From contig OX621250.1 of assembly GCA_951640165.1 (NCBI GenBank), forward strand, positions 5,022,001 to 5,086,000: 64,000 nt of DNA, written 5' to 3'. The notes under the pieces are model-generated. The model was not told where the DNA came from and did not search any database. It worked only from the letters and a program-made list of their open reading frames with translations. This DNA is from Pseudoips prasinana. Taxonomy: Eukaryota; Arthropoda; Insecta; Lepidoptera; Nolidae. Both the position numbers and the translations under genes were made by a program. Below are positions 40,193 through 48,600 of the stretch, piece after piece. Numbering within the stretch: position 1 is the first letter of the stretch; the number at the start of each line of letters is the position of its first letter.

Positions 40193-40674
40193 CAGGGGCT
40201 CTACCGGCTAAGTCGCCGAACATCAATTTCTTAAATTGCGTTCATATAAATAAAGGTTAAAAATTACTTAATCAATCGTTATTCGTTGATCATGTGACGT
40301 CATTAATGGTCCGGAATCGATTGTCAACGTTGAAGCCGATTTAACGATTGATTAATTCATTTTTAACCTTTATTTGACGGTCTTGACGGTCACCGTAGCA
40401 CAGTTGGTAGTGCTCCTGCCTACGAAGCTGGTGGTCCTGGATTCGAATCCCGGTAAGTAATATTTGTTTCTGAGTCATGGATGTTTTCTATGTATGTAGT
40501 TATCTATCTATATAAGTATGTATATCGTCGCCTGGTACCCATAGTAGGTACAAGTTTTGCTTAGTTTGGGGCTAGGATGATCTGTGTGACATTGTCCCGA
40601 GATATTATTATTATTATTTATATGAACGCCATTTAAGAAATCGATGTTCGGCGACTTAGCTGGTAGAGGCCCTG
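40193..40674. mobile_element. Foldback (TIR) element split by SINE-A
   Basis: Second copy of the 17919-18133 family with longer arms: CAGGGGCTCTACCGGCTAAG, then GTTCATATAAATAAAGG on the left and TATATGAACGCCATTTAAGA, then TTAGCTGGTAGAGGCCCTG on the right. The SINE-A at 40376-40619 interrupts the right arm. Confidence 0.8.
40376..40619 (+). repeat. SINE-A nested in a foldback element
   Basis: GACGGTCACCGTAGCACAGT (A box), GGTCCTGGATTCGAATCCCG (B box), ATGATCTGTGTGACATTGTC and an (ATT)n tail. Confidence 0.85.
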
Positions 40675-40689
40675 GCTGATCATGATGTT

Positions 40690-40812
40690 GATGGTCATGC
40701 ATATTATAATTACACTACGCACACATGCTCGTGCTCATGACACAAATATTTGTTGTGGGCGGGGACCGAACTCACGACCTCTGGCTAAGCAGTAAAGCAA
40801 CATGCCAGTCCA
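40690..40812 (-). repeat. SINE-D fragment
   Basis: GGGGACCGAACTCACGACC, then TCTGGCTAAGCAGTAAAGCA. Confidence 0.6.
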
Positions 40813-40819
40813 GCAATAT

Positions 40820-41392
40820 TGTTATAAAAAGAGTTTATATTTTTCTAATAATTATTATTTCTTTGTTCCAGGTAATACGAGCATTCTACCTACATCTCCC
40901 CAACTTTGTGGTGAATATTTACCGTAATCTTGATATACACCAAATTACTCTTATAGAGATTCGTTACAGTCCTCAAAACACATTTGCGTATAACAAATCC
41001 CTGTCTACCCCACTAGATCGTTTCCTACCCTTTAATAATAAGACAATCTGTCAAAATAGGGCTTAAAATGACAAACAACGTTGAGGCAATTAGCCCAAGA
41101 AGTTTGTGGATAGAGATGGAAATGTGCCTCAGACCCGCTTCTTTGCTGCGTTGAGACTCTTGGGTATGCTATTACTCTATATTCAATACAGTGTTGTGTG
41201 ACCTATGAAATCGGGAATAATACTTTTTGGTCTCGTGATTTCGGTGATTAAGAGTATTAGAGATATATTCCGGCTTCCTTTGACATAGAAGCTTTGTATT
41301 TTAACGAAATTATTAGTAGACTATTGTTATGCTGTTGGATATCTCGCATATCCCTTTGTCTTCTATGTGGTCGTGAAAATGTAGGTGTATAT
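40820..41392. other. Unassigned sequence
   Basis: A 113-codon plus frame (40725-41066) begins in SINE-D and is unrecognised beyond it. Confidence 0.25.
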
Positions 41393-41434
41393 GTACCTAT
41401 GATATAAGCATAATTATGCTTATATCATAGGTAC
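41393..41434. repeat. Perfect 42-bp palindrome without spacer
   Basis: Arm GTACCTATGATATAAGCATA, centre AATT region, then the exact complement. It reads the same on both strands. Confidence 0.95.
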
Positions 41435-42520
41435 CAAAACCAGAAATGATATATGTACTATGACAGGAATATGGCCATAATTGGGAACCACTTTAAGAAA
41501 TAAGATAGTAAGCAGTGTTTTGGTTTTGTCAACAATTTCTATGTAAATAATTTGGGATGACTGTATTGGACCGGCTCGCTGCTCAGCTGCATGAATACCA
41601 TCTAATGACTAGAAAGACTGGAGGTAAATACCGCCCCACCTTATTACTTTAACTTAACTTACTCGTAACACATACCTATATAGTCGGCTTTAAATTTGAA
41701 TCCTAAAAGTCTTAATAAGCAACCATATGGTTGACACGCACTTGTCAATATTTCATCGCCGTTAAACTGTGATTTAGTAATGAATTGTAGCTTTATAGCC
41801 TATATGTTCATTCAGGGTATAACTTATCTCTATTCTAAATCCGTTCAACCGGTTTTGCTGGACAAATGAATTTTCGACTTGGACGTAAGTTGCTAATAGA
41901 TGGCGCTGATCTTTAACTGCATGTAGTAGATACTCCAATTTTATCTGCAGCTTCACGAAACCCTATCACTCCACCTGCAAACTAGCAGAGATAGGGCGTT
42001 CCCTTAAATTAGATATTAATTTAAAACCCACCCCTTAGGGAGAGACGTGATTACACAATCTTGTGATGAATATAATTGAATATTTCAGCAGTTTAGGGCA
42101 CTAATAATCTTTGTTGCGTTCTGTTTCGCCCTTAAAGACGGAGGGGAAATTTTCACCCTCCCCGTCTGAAGAGGAACAGAGATGTGATACCGTAAGGCAT
42201 TATAGTATAACAGCCTGAAGACCTCACAAGATGATCGGTCGAGGTTGTGGAAGGTCTGTCCACGATGCGTTTCCGATTCGATATAATTACTGTTTAAAGA
42301 AAACATTTAACCGACTTTAATATATATGGGGCCATCCGCAAGCATTCGCTAACGAATAAAAATGATTTAGCAATAATAAATCGGTTGGAAAACTACTAAA
42401 CAATCGCATTATACAATGAACTAAATAAAAGCCTTCGGGACTAATCGTAAACCTCGATGAGAAATCGAAGTTTTATGAAGATAGGTTCATCTGAGTTTGG
42501 AATACTGACAACTTATTTGA
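41435..42520. other. Unassigned sequence
   Basis: No repeat or gene recognised. Minus ORFs at 41774-41956 and 42085-42306 are unassigned. Confidence 0.25.
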
Positions 42521-42623
42521 GTTTGACGGGCCTGTTGGCGTGGTTGGCAAATTGGTTCGATTCCCACCAAGGACAGATATTTGTGTGCATGAACATGTCT
42601 GTTTGTCCTGAGTCTGGGTGTAA

Positions 42624-42794
42624 TCTACTATATAAAAATAAGTCGGGTTTTCCTTCCTAACGCTATAACTCCAGAACGCACGAACCGATTTCCACGGTTT
42701 TGCATTCGTTGGAAAGGTCTCGGGCTCCGTGAGGTTTATAGGAAAAAGAAAATTTACAAAATTTAACGCGGGTAACACCGCGGGGCACAGCTAG
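42624..42794 (+). mobile_element. Helitron H2, tandem unit 1
   Basis: 171 bp from TCTACTATATAAAAATAAG to the hairpin CGCGGGTAACACCGCGGGGC and ACAGCTAG. The flanking base is A on the left; unit 2 follows directly. Confidence 0.93.
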
Positions 42795-42963
42795 TCTACT
42801 ATATAAAAATAAGTCGGGTATTCCTTCCTGACGCTATAACTCCAGAACGCACGAACCGATTTCCACGGTTTTGCATTCGTTGGAAAGGTCTCGGGCTCCG
42901 TGAGGTTTATAGCAAAGAAAATTTATAAATTTTAACGCGGGTAACACCGCGGGGCACAGCTAG
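42795..42963 (+). mobile_element. Helitron H2, tandem unit 2
   Basis: 169 bp, starting TCTACTATATAAAAATAAG immediately after CTAG of unit 1 and ending in CTAG. It differs from its neighbours at a few positions. Confidence 0.93.
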
Positions 42964-43132
42964 TCTACTATATAAAAATAAGTCGGGTTTTCCTTCCTGA
43001 CGCTATAACTCCAGAACGCACGAACCGATTACCACGGTTTTGCAGTCGTTGGAAAAGTCTCGGGCTCCGTGAGGTTTATAGCAAAGAAAATTTATTAAAT
43101 TTAACGCGGGTATCACCGCGGGGCACAGCTAG
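42964..43132 (+). mobile_element. Helitron H2, tandem unit 3
   Basis: 169 bp, starting directly after unit 2 and ending in CTAG followed by T and the rest of the SINE-B. The hairpin loop has TATC instead of TAAC. Confidence 0.93.
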
Positions 43133-43219
43133 TTATTTATATAAGTATGTATTTACAAAAGAAAAGTAGTATATATAGTGTATCAGTTATCTTGTTTCCA
43201 TAGTACAAGATCTGCTTAG

Positions 43220-43393
43220 ATGAGTGCAAATAATGGCTATGAGCTGTACTTCATTGGAAGTAATCAGTCAGTAAAAATTGCTGTTCTCAAACCTTCATAT
43301 GGAAGGAAGAAGCTTTACCAAAGCATGTTGCCAAGTAGAACACTCGACGGCAACGGAGTGCTGGATTACGGGCTTATAATGTACGACAAATAG
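43220..43393 (+). other. Unrecognised 57-codon ORF
   Basis: ATG to TAG, starting MSANNGYELYFIGS and containing KPSYGRKKLYQ. The start lies at the edge of a SINE-B. I recognise no family. It could be a fragment of an older coding element or chance. Confidence 0.2.
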
Positions 43394-43720
43394 GCACTCT
43401 TAGATTTGAGATTGATGGACTTGTCGTAACAGAGGGGTTTAAATTTGTACTGGCGGATTTTGCTGAGTCAGTGTTAAAACCTCTCCCTAAGTTAGAGGTA
43501 GAGTGCTTTCGCGGTTGGATTTTATTAATCGGTAGCAGCAGTACCAATTTACAAAATCCATGGGCCATGGTCTAAAAATTAGAATTTAATATTAATGAAT
43601 ATATATGTTATATGTTTTCGAAGAATTAAAACAATTCAATATCCTACTATCGCCTAGCTAAGTGTCGCGAAGTTACTCCAGGCGGAAACGCAGTGTTGGA
43701 TAATTTACTATAGTTATTTA
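43394..43720. other. Unassigned sequence
   Basis: No feature recognised. Confidence 0.3.
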
Positions 43721-43724
43721 GCCA

Positions 43725-44035
43725 GTTTATTTCGGGTTGACGTGGTTGCTATATGCTTGCCTTTCACGCCCCAAACATGTCTGTTTGTCCTTAGTCTGGG
43801 TGTAATTATCTACATATATTAGTATGTAGGTATGCAAGGATCGTAACAAATGGAAGTCCGTTGTCTCTGCCTACCCCGCTGGGAAACAGGCGTGAGTCTA
43901 TGTATGTATGTATATTAGTATGTATTTACAAAATAAAAGGAGTGCATGTAATTTATCAGTTATTTGGTTTCCATAGTGCACCGCAGCTTAGTTTGAGATC
44001 CGAGTTTGAGAGCCGTTTGTAAATAATGTCCTAGT
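43725..44035 (+). repeat. SINE-B split by a LINE end
   Basis: TTGACGTGGTTGCTATATGC, TGTCCTTAGTCTGGGTGTAA, then after the insert GTATGTATTTACAAAATAAA and TGGTTTCCATAGTGCA. The B box is deleted. Confidence 0.7.
43829..43910 (+). mobile_element. 82-bp LINE 3' end with 14-bp target duplication
   Basis: Encodes the last residues of a LINE ORF (KDRNKWKSVVSAYPAGKQA, then stop), followed by a short (TATG)n tail. The duplicated target TATATTAGTATGTA lies at 43815-43828 and 43911-43924. The DRxKWxxxV ending is reminiscent of RTE-type LINEs. Extreme 5' truncation. Confidence 0.85.
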
Positions 44036-44039
44036 ACAA

Positions 44040-44449
44040 AAAATTACCTTCATCTTTTTTTTCCCCTAAAATGAAATAAATTACGTATAACATTATCTAC
44101 ATCCAAATCTCCAAAATGTTCGCCTTTGTATAACATATTCTACATGTTTCAAAATACAATCGTAATAAAATGTTCGACGTAAACACGATAGGGCAAAATT
44201 GTGAAAATATCTCCCCAAAACAGGTGGGCTCGGGAAACTCAGTTTAATGCACTGAGCATTTCATTTTAAGCTCGCTATACCTGACTTTGTGGTACAAGTC
44301 ATAAGCTCTAAGCTAGCTCATGAGAGGTAGCGGATTTTACAAAGCAAAATTCAATTAGTTCTAGCCTTTATGGTGTAGAGTAATTTTTTTGACATATGAT
44401 GATGGCCTATTTATGGTTGTTACAAACAACTCAGTCTATCATTCTTCAT
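44040..44449. other. Unassigned sequence
   Basis: No feature recognised. Confidence 0.3.
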
Positions 44450-44639
44450 ACTTTCATAGAATGTGAAAGAAAGGCGAAAGTTTGTGCGTGTGTGAGTGTT
44501 TATGTTTGTTACTTCTTCACGTCTAATCGGCTGAAGCGATTTTAATAAAATTTTGTATGGAGTTAGCTGCCTACCTGTATTAACACATAGGCTATAATTT
44601 ATAAAGTTTAACGCGGGTAAAACTGCTGGGCGCAGCTAG
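44450..44639 (+). mobile_element. Helitron H3
   Basis: GGCGAAAGTTTGTGCGTGTG, CGGCTGAAGCGATTTTAATA, then ACGCGGGTAAAACTGCTGGG and CGCAGCTAG, followed by T. Confidence 0.75.
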
Positions 44640-44666
44640 TTGTTTAATATATATTAAATTTCTGAC

Positions 44667-44857
44667 TAGTTGGCCTTTTTTGGTACAAAGAATCAGTATT
44701 GCCATACAGCGTGGCAATGCAGCAAGCCTTCTGGGCATTTTACCTCCCGACGATGCGGAGGAATTTTTGACGCCGTATAGCTTAGTCATACTAGTCTTTA
44801 ATTTACTGGATATTTTCATTATTTTAATTATAAAGTAAATTGCTGAATAAATAAATA
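44667..44857 (+). mobile_element. LINE 3' end, copy 1, with target duplication
   Basis: Frame QRISIAIQRGNAASLLGILP then PDDAEEF resembles a LINE ORF2 C-terminus. It is followed by AT-rich UTR and an (AAAT)n tail. AAATTTCTGAC is duplicated at 44656-44666 and 44858-44868. Confidence 0.65.
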
Positions 44858-45078
44858 AAATTTCTGACAAATAATAAAGTTATGGTTGGATGGATGTATG
44901 CTGGTAGCAAGAATGGCAGTTGTGGAGATCTTAAAGGAGGCTTTTATCCAGCAGTAGATGTTTGTCGGCTGACACCAAAACCCAGTCAACGGATCCCAAA
45001 ATAGGCAGTACCTGTACTAAAACAAACATACAGCTGACAAACATACTTTTACATTAAGAAATCTAAATACATACACAA

Positions 45079-45240
45079 CACACTAATATTATAAAGGCGA
45101 GAGTTTGTGAGTGTGTATTTTTGTTACTTCTTAACGACTAAACGGCTGGAGCGATTTTAATAAAAATTGGTATGGAGTTAGCTGACACCCTGGATTAACA
45201 CATAGGCTATAATTAATTAAGTCTAACGCGGGTAAAACCG
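45079..45240 (+). mobile_element. Helitron H3, 3' end truncated
   Basis: CACTAATATTATAAAGGCGA, GGCTGGAGCGATTTTAATAA, then CGCGGGTAAAACCG, stopping at the duplication junction. Confidence 0.7.
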
Positions 45241-45255
45241 ACTGACTAGTTCTGA

Positions 45256-45448
45256 CTAGTTGGCCTTTTTGGGGTCAAAGAATTAGTATTGCCATACAGC
45301 GTGGCAATGCGGCATGCCTTCTGGGCATTTTACCTCCCGACAATGCGGAGGAATTGTTTCGATGCCGTATAACAAGTCATACAAGTCGTTTATTTACCTG
45401 ATATTTTCTTTATTTTAATTATAAATTAAATTACTGAATAAATAAATA
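45256..45448 (+). mobile_element. LINE 3' end, copy 2
   Basis: Duplicate of 44667-44857 (IAIQRGNAACLLGILPPD-type frame), with the left target repeat lost at the duplication junction. Confidence 0.6.
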
Positions 45449-45665
45449 AAATTTCTGACAAATAATGTTATGGTTGGATGGATGTATGCTGGTAGCAAGA
45501 ATGGCAGTTGTGGAGATCTTAAAGGAGGCTTTTATCCAGCAGTAGATGTTTGTCGGCTGACACCAAAACAAAGTCAACGGATCCCAAACCAGGCAGTACC
45601 TGTACTAAGACAAACAGACAGCTGACAAACATACTTTTACATTAAGAAATCTAAATACATACATA

Positions 45666-45850
45666 TCACACTAATATTATAAAGGCGAAAGTTTGTGAGT
45701 GTGTGAGTGTATATGTTTGTTACTTCTTCAAGTCTAAACGGCTGGAGCGATTCTAATAAAATTTGGTATGGAGTTAGCTGACACCCTGGATTAACACATA
45801 GGCTGTAATTTATAAAGTTTAACTCGGGTACAACCGCGGGGCACCGCTAG
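45666..45850 (+). mobile_element. Helitron H3, complete ends
   Basis: 185 bp: A, TCACACTAATATTATAAAGG ... CTCGGGTACAACCGCGGGGC, ACCGCTAG, T. Confidence 0.8.
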
Positions 45851-46198
45851 TTTTAGATAAATTACACTCTCTTACATAACAAATATGTAATCGTATTCAT
45901 CACAAGATTAGCAGTAGTTCTATGAATTTAAAAAATCGTCAGATTCCATATACGCTACGCTACCGCTTGTGACTTGAACTATACCCATGCTAGGGGTTCG
46001 CAACCTATAATAGGGCCCTCACACACCTAACTTGGCAGCAACTTGTAAACAATACCGTTAAGTCTCCAATGATCTGTATGGTCTAAACTTAACATGTTTA
46101 TTGTATAGAAGTAATAGACATTTGAATGCAATCTAACCTGTTTTATTCATAAGCTCCGTGTTTAGACATTCGTTTCCGATTTAGACAATTACACTCGT
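45851..46198. other. Unassigned sequence
   Basis: No feature recognised. Confidence 0.3.
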
Positions 46199-46380
46199 AA
46201 TAATGTCCTCCCGACCGAATTTCGGCCTCTTTCCGGTCGTGTGTGGATGTGTAGTGATGGAATAGAAAGTGCCCCTGTGCTTGCGCACACTCTTGTGCAC
46301 TATAATATGATCTGCGCAATTGGCTAGTCTCCATTGAGACTGGCCGCCGTGGCCGAAATTCGGTCGGGAGGTCATTATTA
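46199..46380 (+). repeat. SINE-E with inverted tail copy (foldback)
   Basis: A forward SINE-E (46228-46380; TTTCCGGTCGTG, AAAGTGCCCCTGTGCTTGCG, GTCTCCATTGAGACTGGCC) is preceded by an inverted copy of its own tail. Arms 46199-46227 and 46351-46379 pair at 28 of 29 positions (TCCTCCCGACCGAATTTCGG). Confidence 0.85.
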
Positions 46381-46387
46381 TTAATTA

Positions 46388-46727
46388 CTAGCTGTGCCCG
46401 CGACTTCGTCCGCGTGTTAATTCGTTTATTTCGTTTTTTTTTGTTTTTTTGTAAAATAAAAGACTTTTTCTGAAATAAAAGACTTTTTCTGAAATAAAAG
46501 TAGCCTAAGTTACTCCTTTTTACATCAGCTACCTGCCAATAAAAATCCTGTCAAAATCAGTCCAGCCATTTCAGAGTTTAGCCAGAACAAACAGACATAC
46601 AGACAGACAAAAATTGTAAAAAATGTTATTTTGGTGTATGTACCGTATATATATTCATATTAATGTAGTAAAAACCGGTTATTTCAATATTACAAACAGA
46701 CACTCCAATTTTATTTATTTGTATAGA
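46388..46727 (-). mobile_element. Helitron H4, complete ends
   Basis: 340 bp: CTAGCTGTGCCCGCGACTTC (CTAG plus hairpin side), AGTAGCCTAAGTTACTCC, GTATGTACCGTATATATATT, and the TC end at 46726-46727. Between A and T. It has a short internal duplication, ACTTTTTCTGAAATAAAAG. Confidence 0.85.
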
Positions 46728-46737
46728 TAGATAAATT

Positions 46738-46866
46738 ATAACCAGATACAGAACAAATAATCGTGCTCATCACACAAAGATTTTTCCTGGATCGGGATCG
46801 AACCCACGACTTCTAGCTTAGCAGTCACACTCACTGACCACTAGACCCACAGGCTAGTCAAGTATG
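46738..46866 (-). repeat. SINE-D fragment
   Basis: ATCGTGCTCATCACACAAAG, GATCGGGATCGAACCCACGA and ACTAGACCCACAGGCTAGTC. Confidence 0.7.
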
Positions 46867-46869
46867 TCT

Positions 46870-47256
46870 TTTAGTTATACAAACATATAGACATACATTA
46901 AATCTCAGTTTAAAATAATTGTATCTGTCCTTTTTTAAATCGCTTAAGCTTATGTCTTTTGAGTTGCGTTTAAGCAAGGGTGAGGGTGCGATCCCTCAAC
47001 ACACCCCACTTGGCATGGTATATAAAACTGGACCAGTTATGATATGAATAAATACAACTTTTTTTCGTGTGTGGGTAGGCAATATATACACATACGAAAT
47101 TTTTAGCTCCTGCTAAAATAATTGATTTAAAATTAAATTCAGAAGTTTCATAACTGTTCATATGTATTAAGTACTTGCTAAACCCACCTATTTCGCTTTG
47201 TGTATCATCTCTCCATCAACATCATCATAATCCAAGTTAATTTCACTGCAACAACT
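46870..47256 (+). promoter_or_regulatory. Probable 5' UTR / internal promoter region of the LINE
   Basis: Lies between an older SINE-D and the LINE ORF1. The exact 5' end of the LINE was not found, because no target duplication could be matched. A TATATAAAA string occurs at about 47019. Non-LTR elements normally use internal promoters near their first base, so its relevance is uncertain. Confidence 0.35.
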
Positions 47257-48027
47257 ATGGATAGCAGATTAGAAAAAAGCTTGGAAAGCCTGGAAAAGCT
47301 GTTCCACTCACGCATCAAGGAACATGAAGACAAACTACAGAATGCCATGGCATCACCGGTTCACACAGATGTAATTGCACTTTCACGTGAGTTCATGGAG
47401 TTCAAATCCCTTATATTGGAGTCACTATGTCACTTAAAAACACAAGTTGAACTTATTTCACTTGGTATGGATCGCCATGAGACTTCCATGCGTCGTAAGA
47501 TCCTCCTACTACATGGTATCCCTGAGAAGCCAAATGAAAAGTTGTTTGATGTGGTTATCAACTTATTAACCGGCCAAATGAAGTTGCCTGACCTCAATAC
47601 AAACATTTTTGAGGCATGCCACCGTCTTGGTTCTGTACAGAGCAAAACACGTCCAATTCTAATTCGTTTCCGTGATATTGAGCACCGACAATTGGTCTGG
47701 GACAGCAAAACCACACTGAAAGGCACTGGATACACTGTCTCGGAGTTCCTAACACAAGCTAGGCATCGTGTTTTCACAGCAGCACGCAGGCATTTTCAAG
47801 TTCGAAATTGTTGGTCGTCGTCAGGTAAAATAATTATAATAACTCCGGACAAATCCCGACACAAAATCGAATCCATGAGTGACCTTAAAGCCCTAACTGC
47901 GAAGTTCCCAGTCAGCGCTGTATCCGGTGACACCGAAGACTCTGCATCTGCTCCGTCCACCGTGACTCCCGCGGCGCTGCCTACAATACAGGAAACTAAG
48001 GCCACAAGAAGTCGTCGTCGAGTTTAA
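47257..48027 (+). CDS. LINE ORF1 protein (L1 ORF1p-like)
   Basis: 256 codons, ATG 47257 to TAA 48027. The open frame extends upstream to 47200, but MDSRLEKSLESLEKL is the natural start. The N-terminal ~30 residues are heptad-like and acidic/basic, as in a coiled coil, and a second amphipathic stretch lies near residues 45-75. The central part (about 80-185) reads KILLLHGIPEKPNEKLFDVV, then FEACHRLG and RPILIRFRDIEHRQLVWDSK. This matches the RRM-like Transposase_22 fold of L1-type ORF1 proteins, which bind element RNA and act as chaperones. The C-terminus is Ser/Thr/Pro-rich and ends in RSRRRV. No zinc knuckle was seen. ORF2 follows 573 bp downstream. The frame is intact, so the protein could be made. 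Confidence 0.85.
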   Translation: MDSRLEKSLESLEKLFHSRIKEHEDKLQNAMASPVHTDVIALSREFMEFKSLILESLCHLKTQVELISLGMDRHETSMRRKILLLHGIPEKPNEKLFDVVINLLTGQMKLPDLNTNIFEACHRLGSVQSKTRPILIRFRDIEHRQLVWDSKTTLKGTGYTVSEFLTQARHRVFTAARRHFQVRNCWSSSGKIIIITPDKSRHKIESMSDLKALTAKFPVSAVSGDTEDSASAPSTVTPAALPTIQETKATRSRRRV

Positions 48028-48600
48028 TAATGTTTCAAACAGATTTGTTTTCATCATTCTGAAGTAGTTGCAACTTTCATTGGTCGTATTATACATAACT
48101 CTTCACATTATGCGCTGACGGTACGCTATATATATATTATTATTTTTTTTTAACTTTTATGCATTACCCTAAATATTTTTACATTTTTATTTAATCTAAC
48201 GCCGGTAGATATGTAGTCATTACAATTACTTTGTTGACATTTGTTATGTTAGTTGTCAATTGTCAGTTGTCACTTGTCTGTGACGTCTGCGTCTTGTTCA
48301 TACTTGCTAACTTACGTTTAGTTGCATTCCGTAAATGTCTTGTAGCGTACCGGACATAATATTATATTATTGTTTATCTTGATATGGCCAAAAAAATGTT
48401 AATATGATTTCTTTGTTACTGTTAATCCTATTTTATAAATTTAACACTTTTTTGTAAAAATCTCTTCCACTTGCGAGTTGGTGAGTTTAGCGTTTTATAA
48501 CTTATTTTTTGTTAGTAATTATTATTTTATAGTACATTAATTATTTCTCGCTATCACATCTATTTATTATTATTATTTATTCTATTTAGTTTATCTTAGT
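48028..48600 (+). other. Inter-ORF region of the LINE
   Basis: 573 bp, AT-rich, no ORF. ORF2 must be translated after reinitiation or from another start. No overlapping stop/start coupling is present. Confidence 0.7.

Larger units (their letters stand above)
42522..43225 (+). repeat. SINE-B split by a Helitron array
   Basis: Left: GGCCTGTTGGCGTGGTTGGC, GGTTCGATTCCCACCAAGGA and GAGTCTGGGTGTAA. It resumes at 43133: TTATTTATATAAGTATGTAT, AGAAAAGTAGTATATATAG and CCATAGTACAAGATCTGCTT. Confidence 0.85.
44656..45850 (+). repeat. Tandem duplication, 590-bp period
   Basis: Two copies: TCTGACTAGTTGGCC at 44661 and 45251. Each holds a LINE 3' end, a piece of reversed G2 (GGCAGTTGTGGAGATCTTAA) and an H3 Helitron. 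The copies differ by scattered changes. Confidence 0.85.

Noticed and set aside
47019..47027. TATA box driving the LINE
   Set aside because: LINE promoters are normally internal and TATA-less, and the 5' end of the element is not defined; kept only as a remark.
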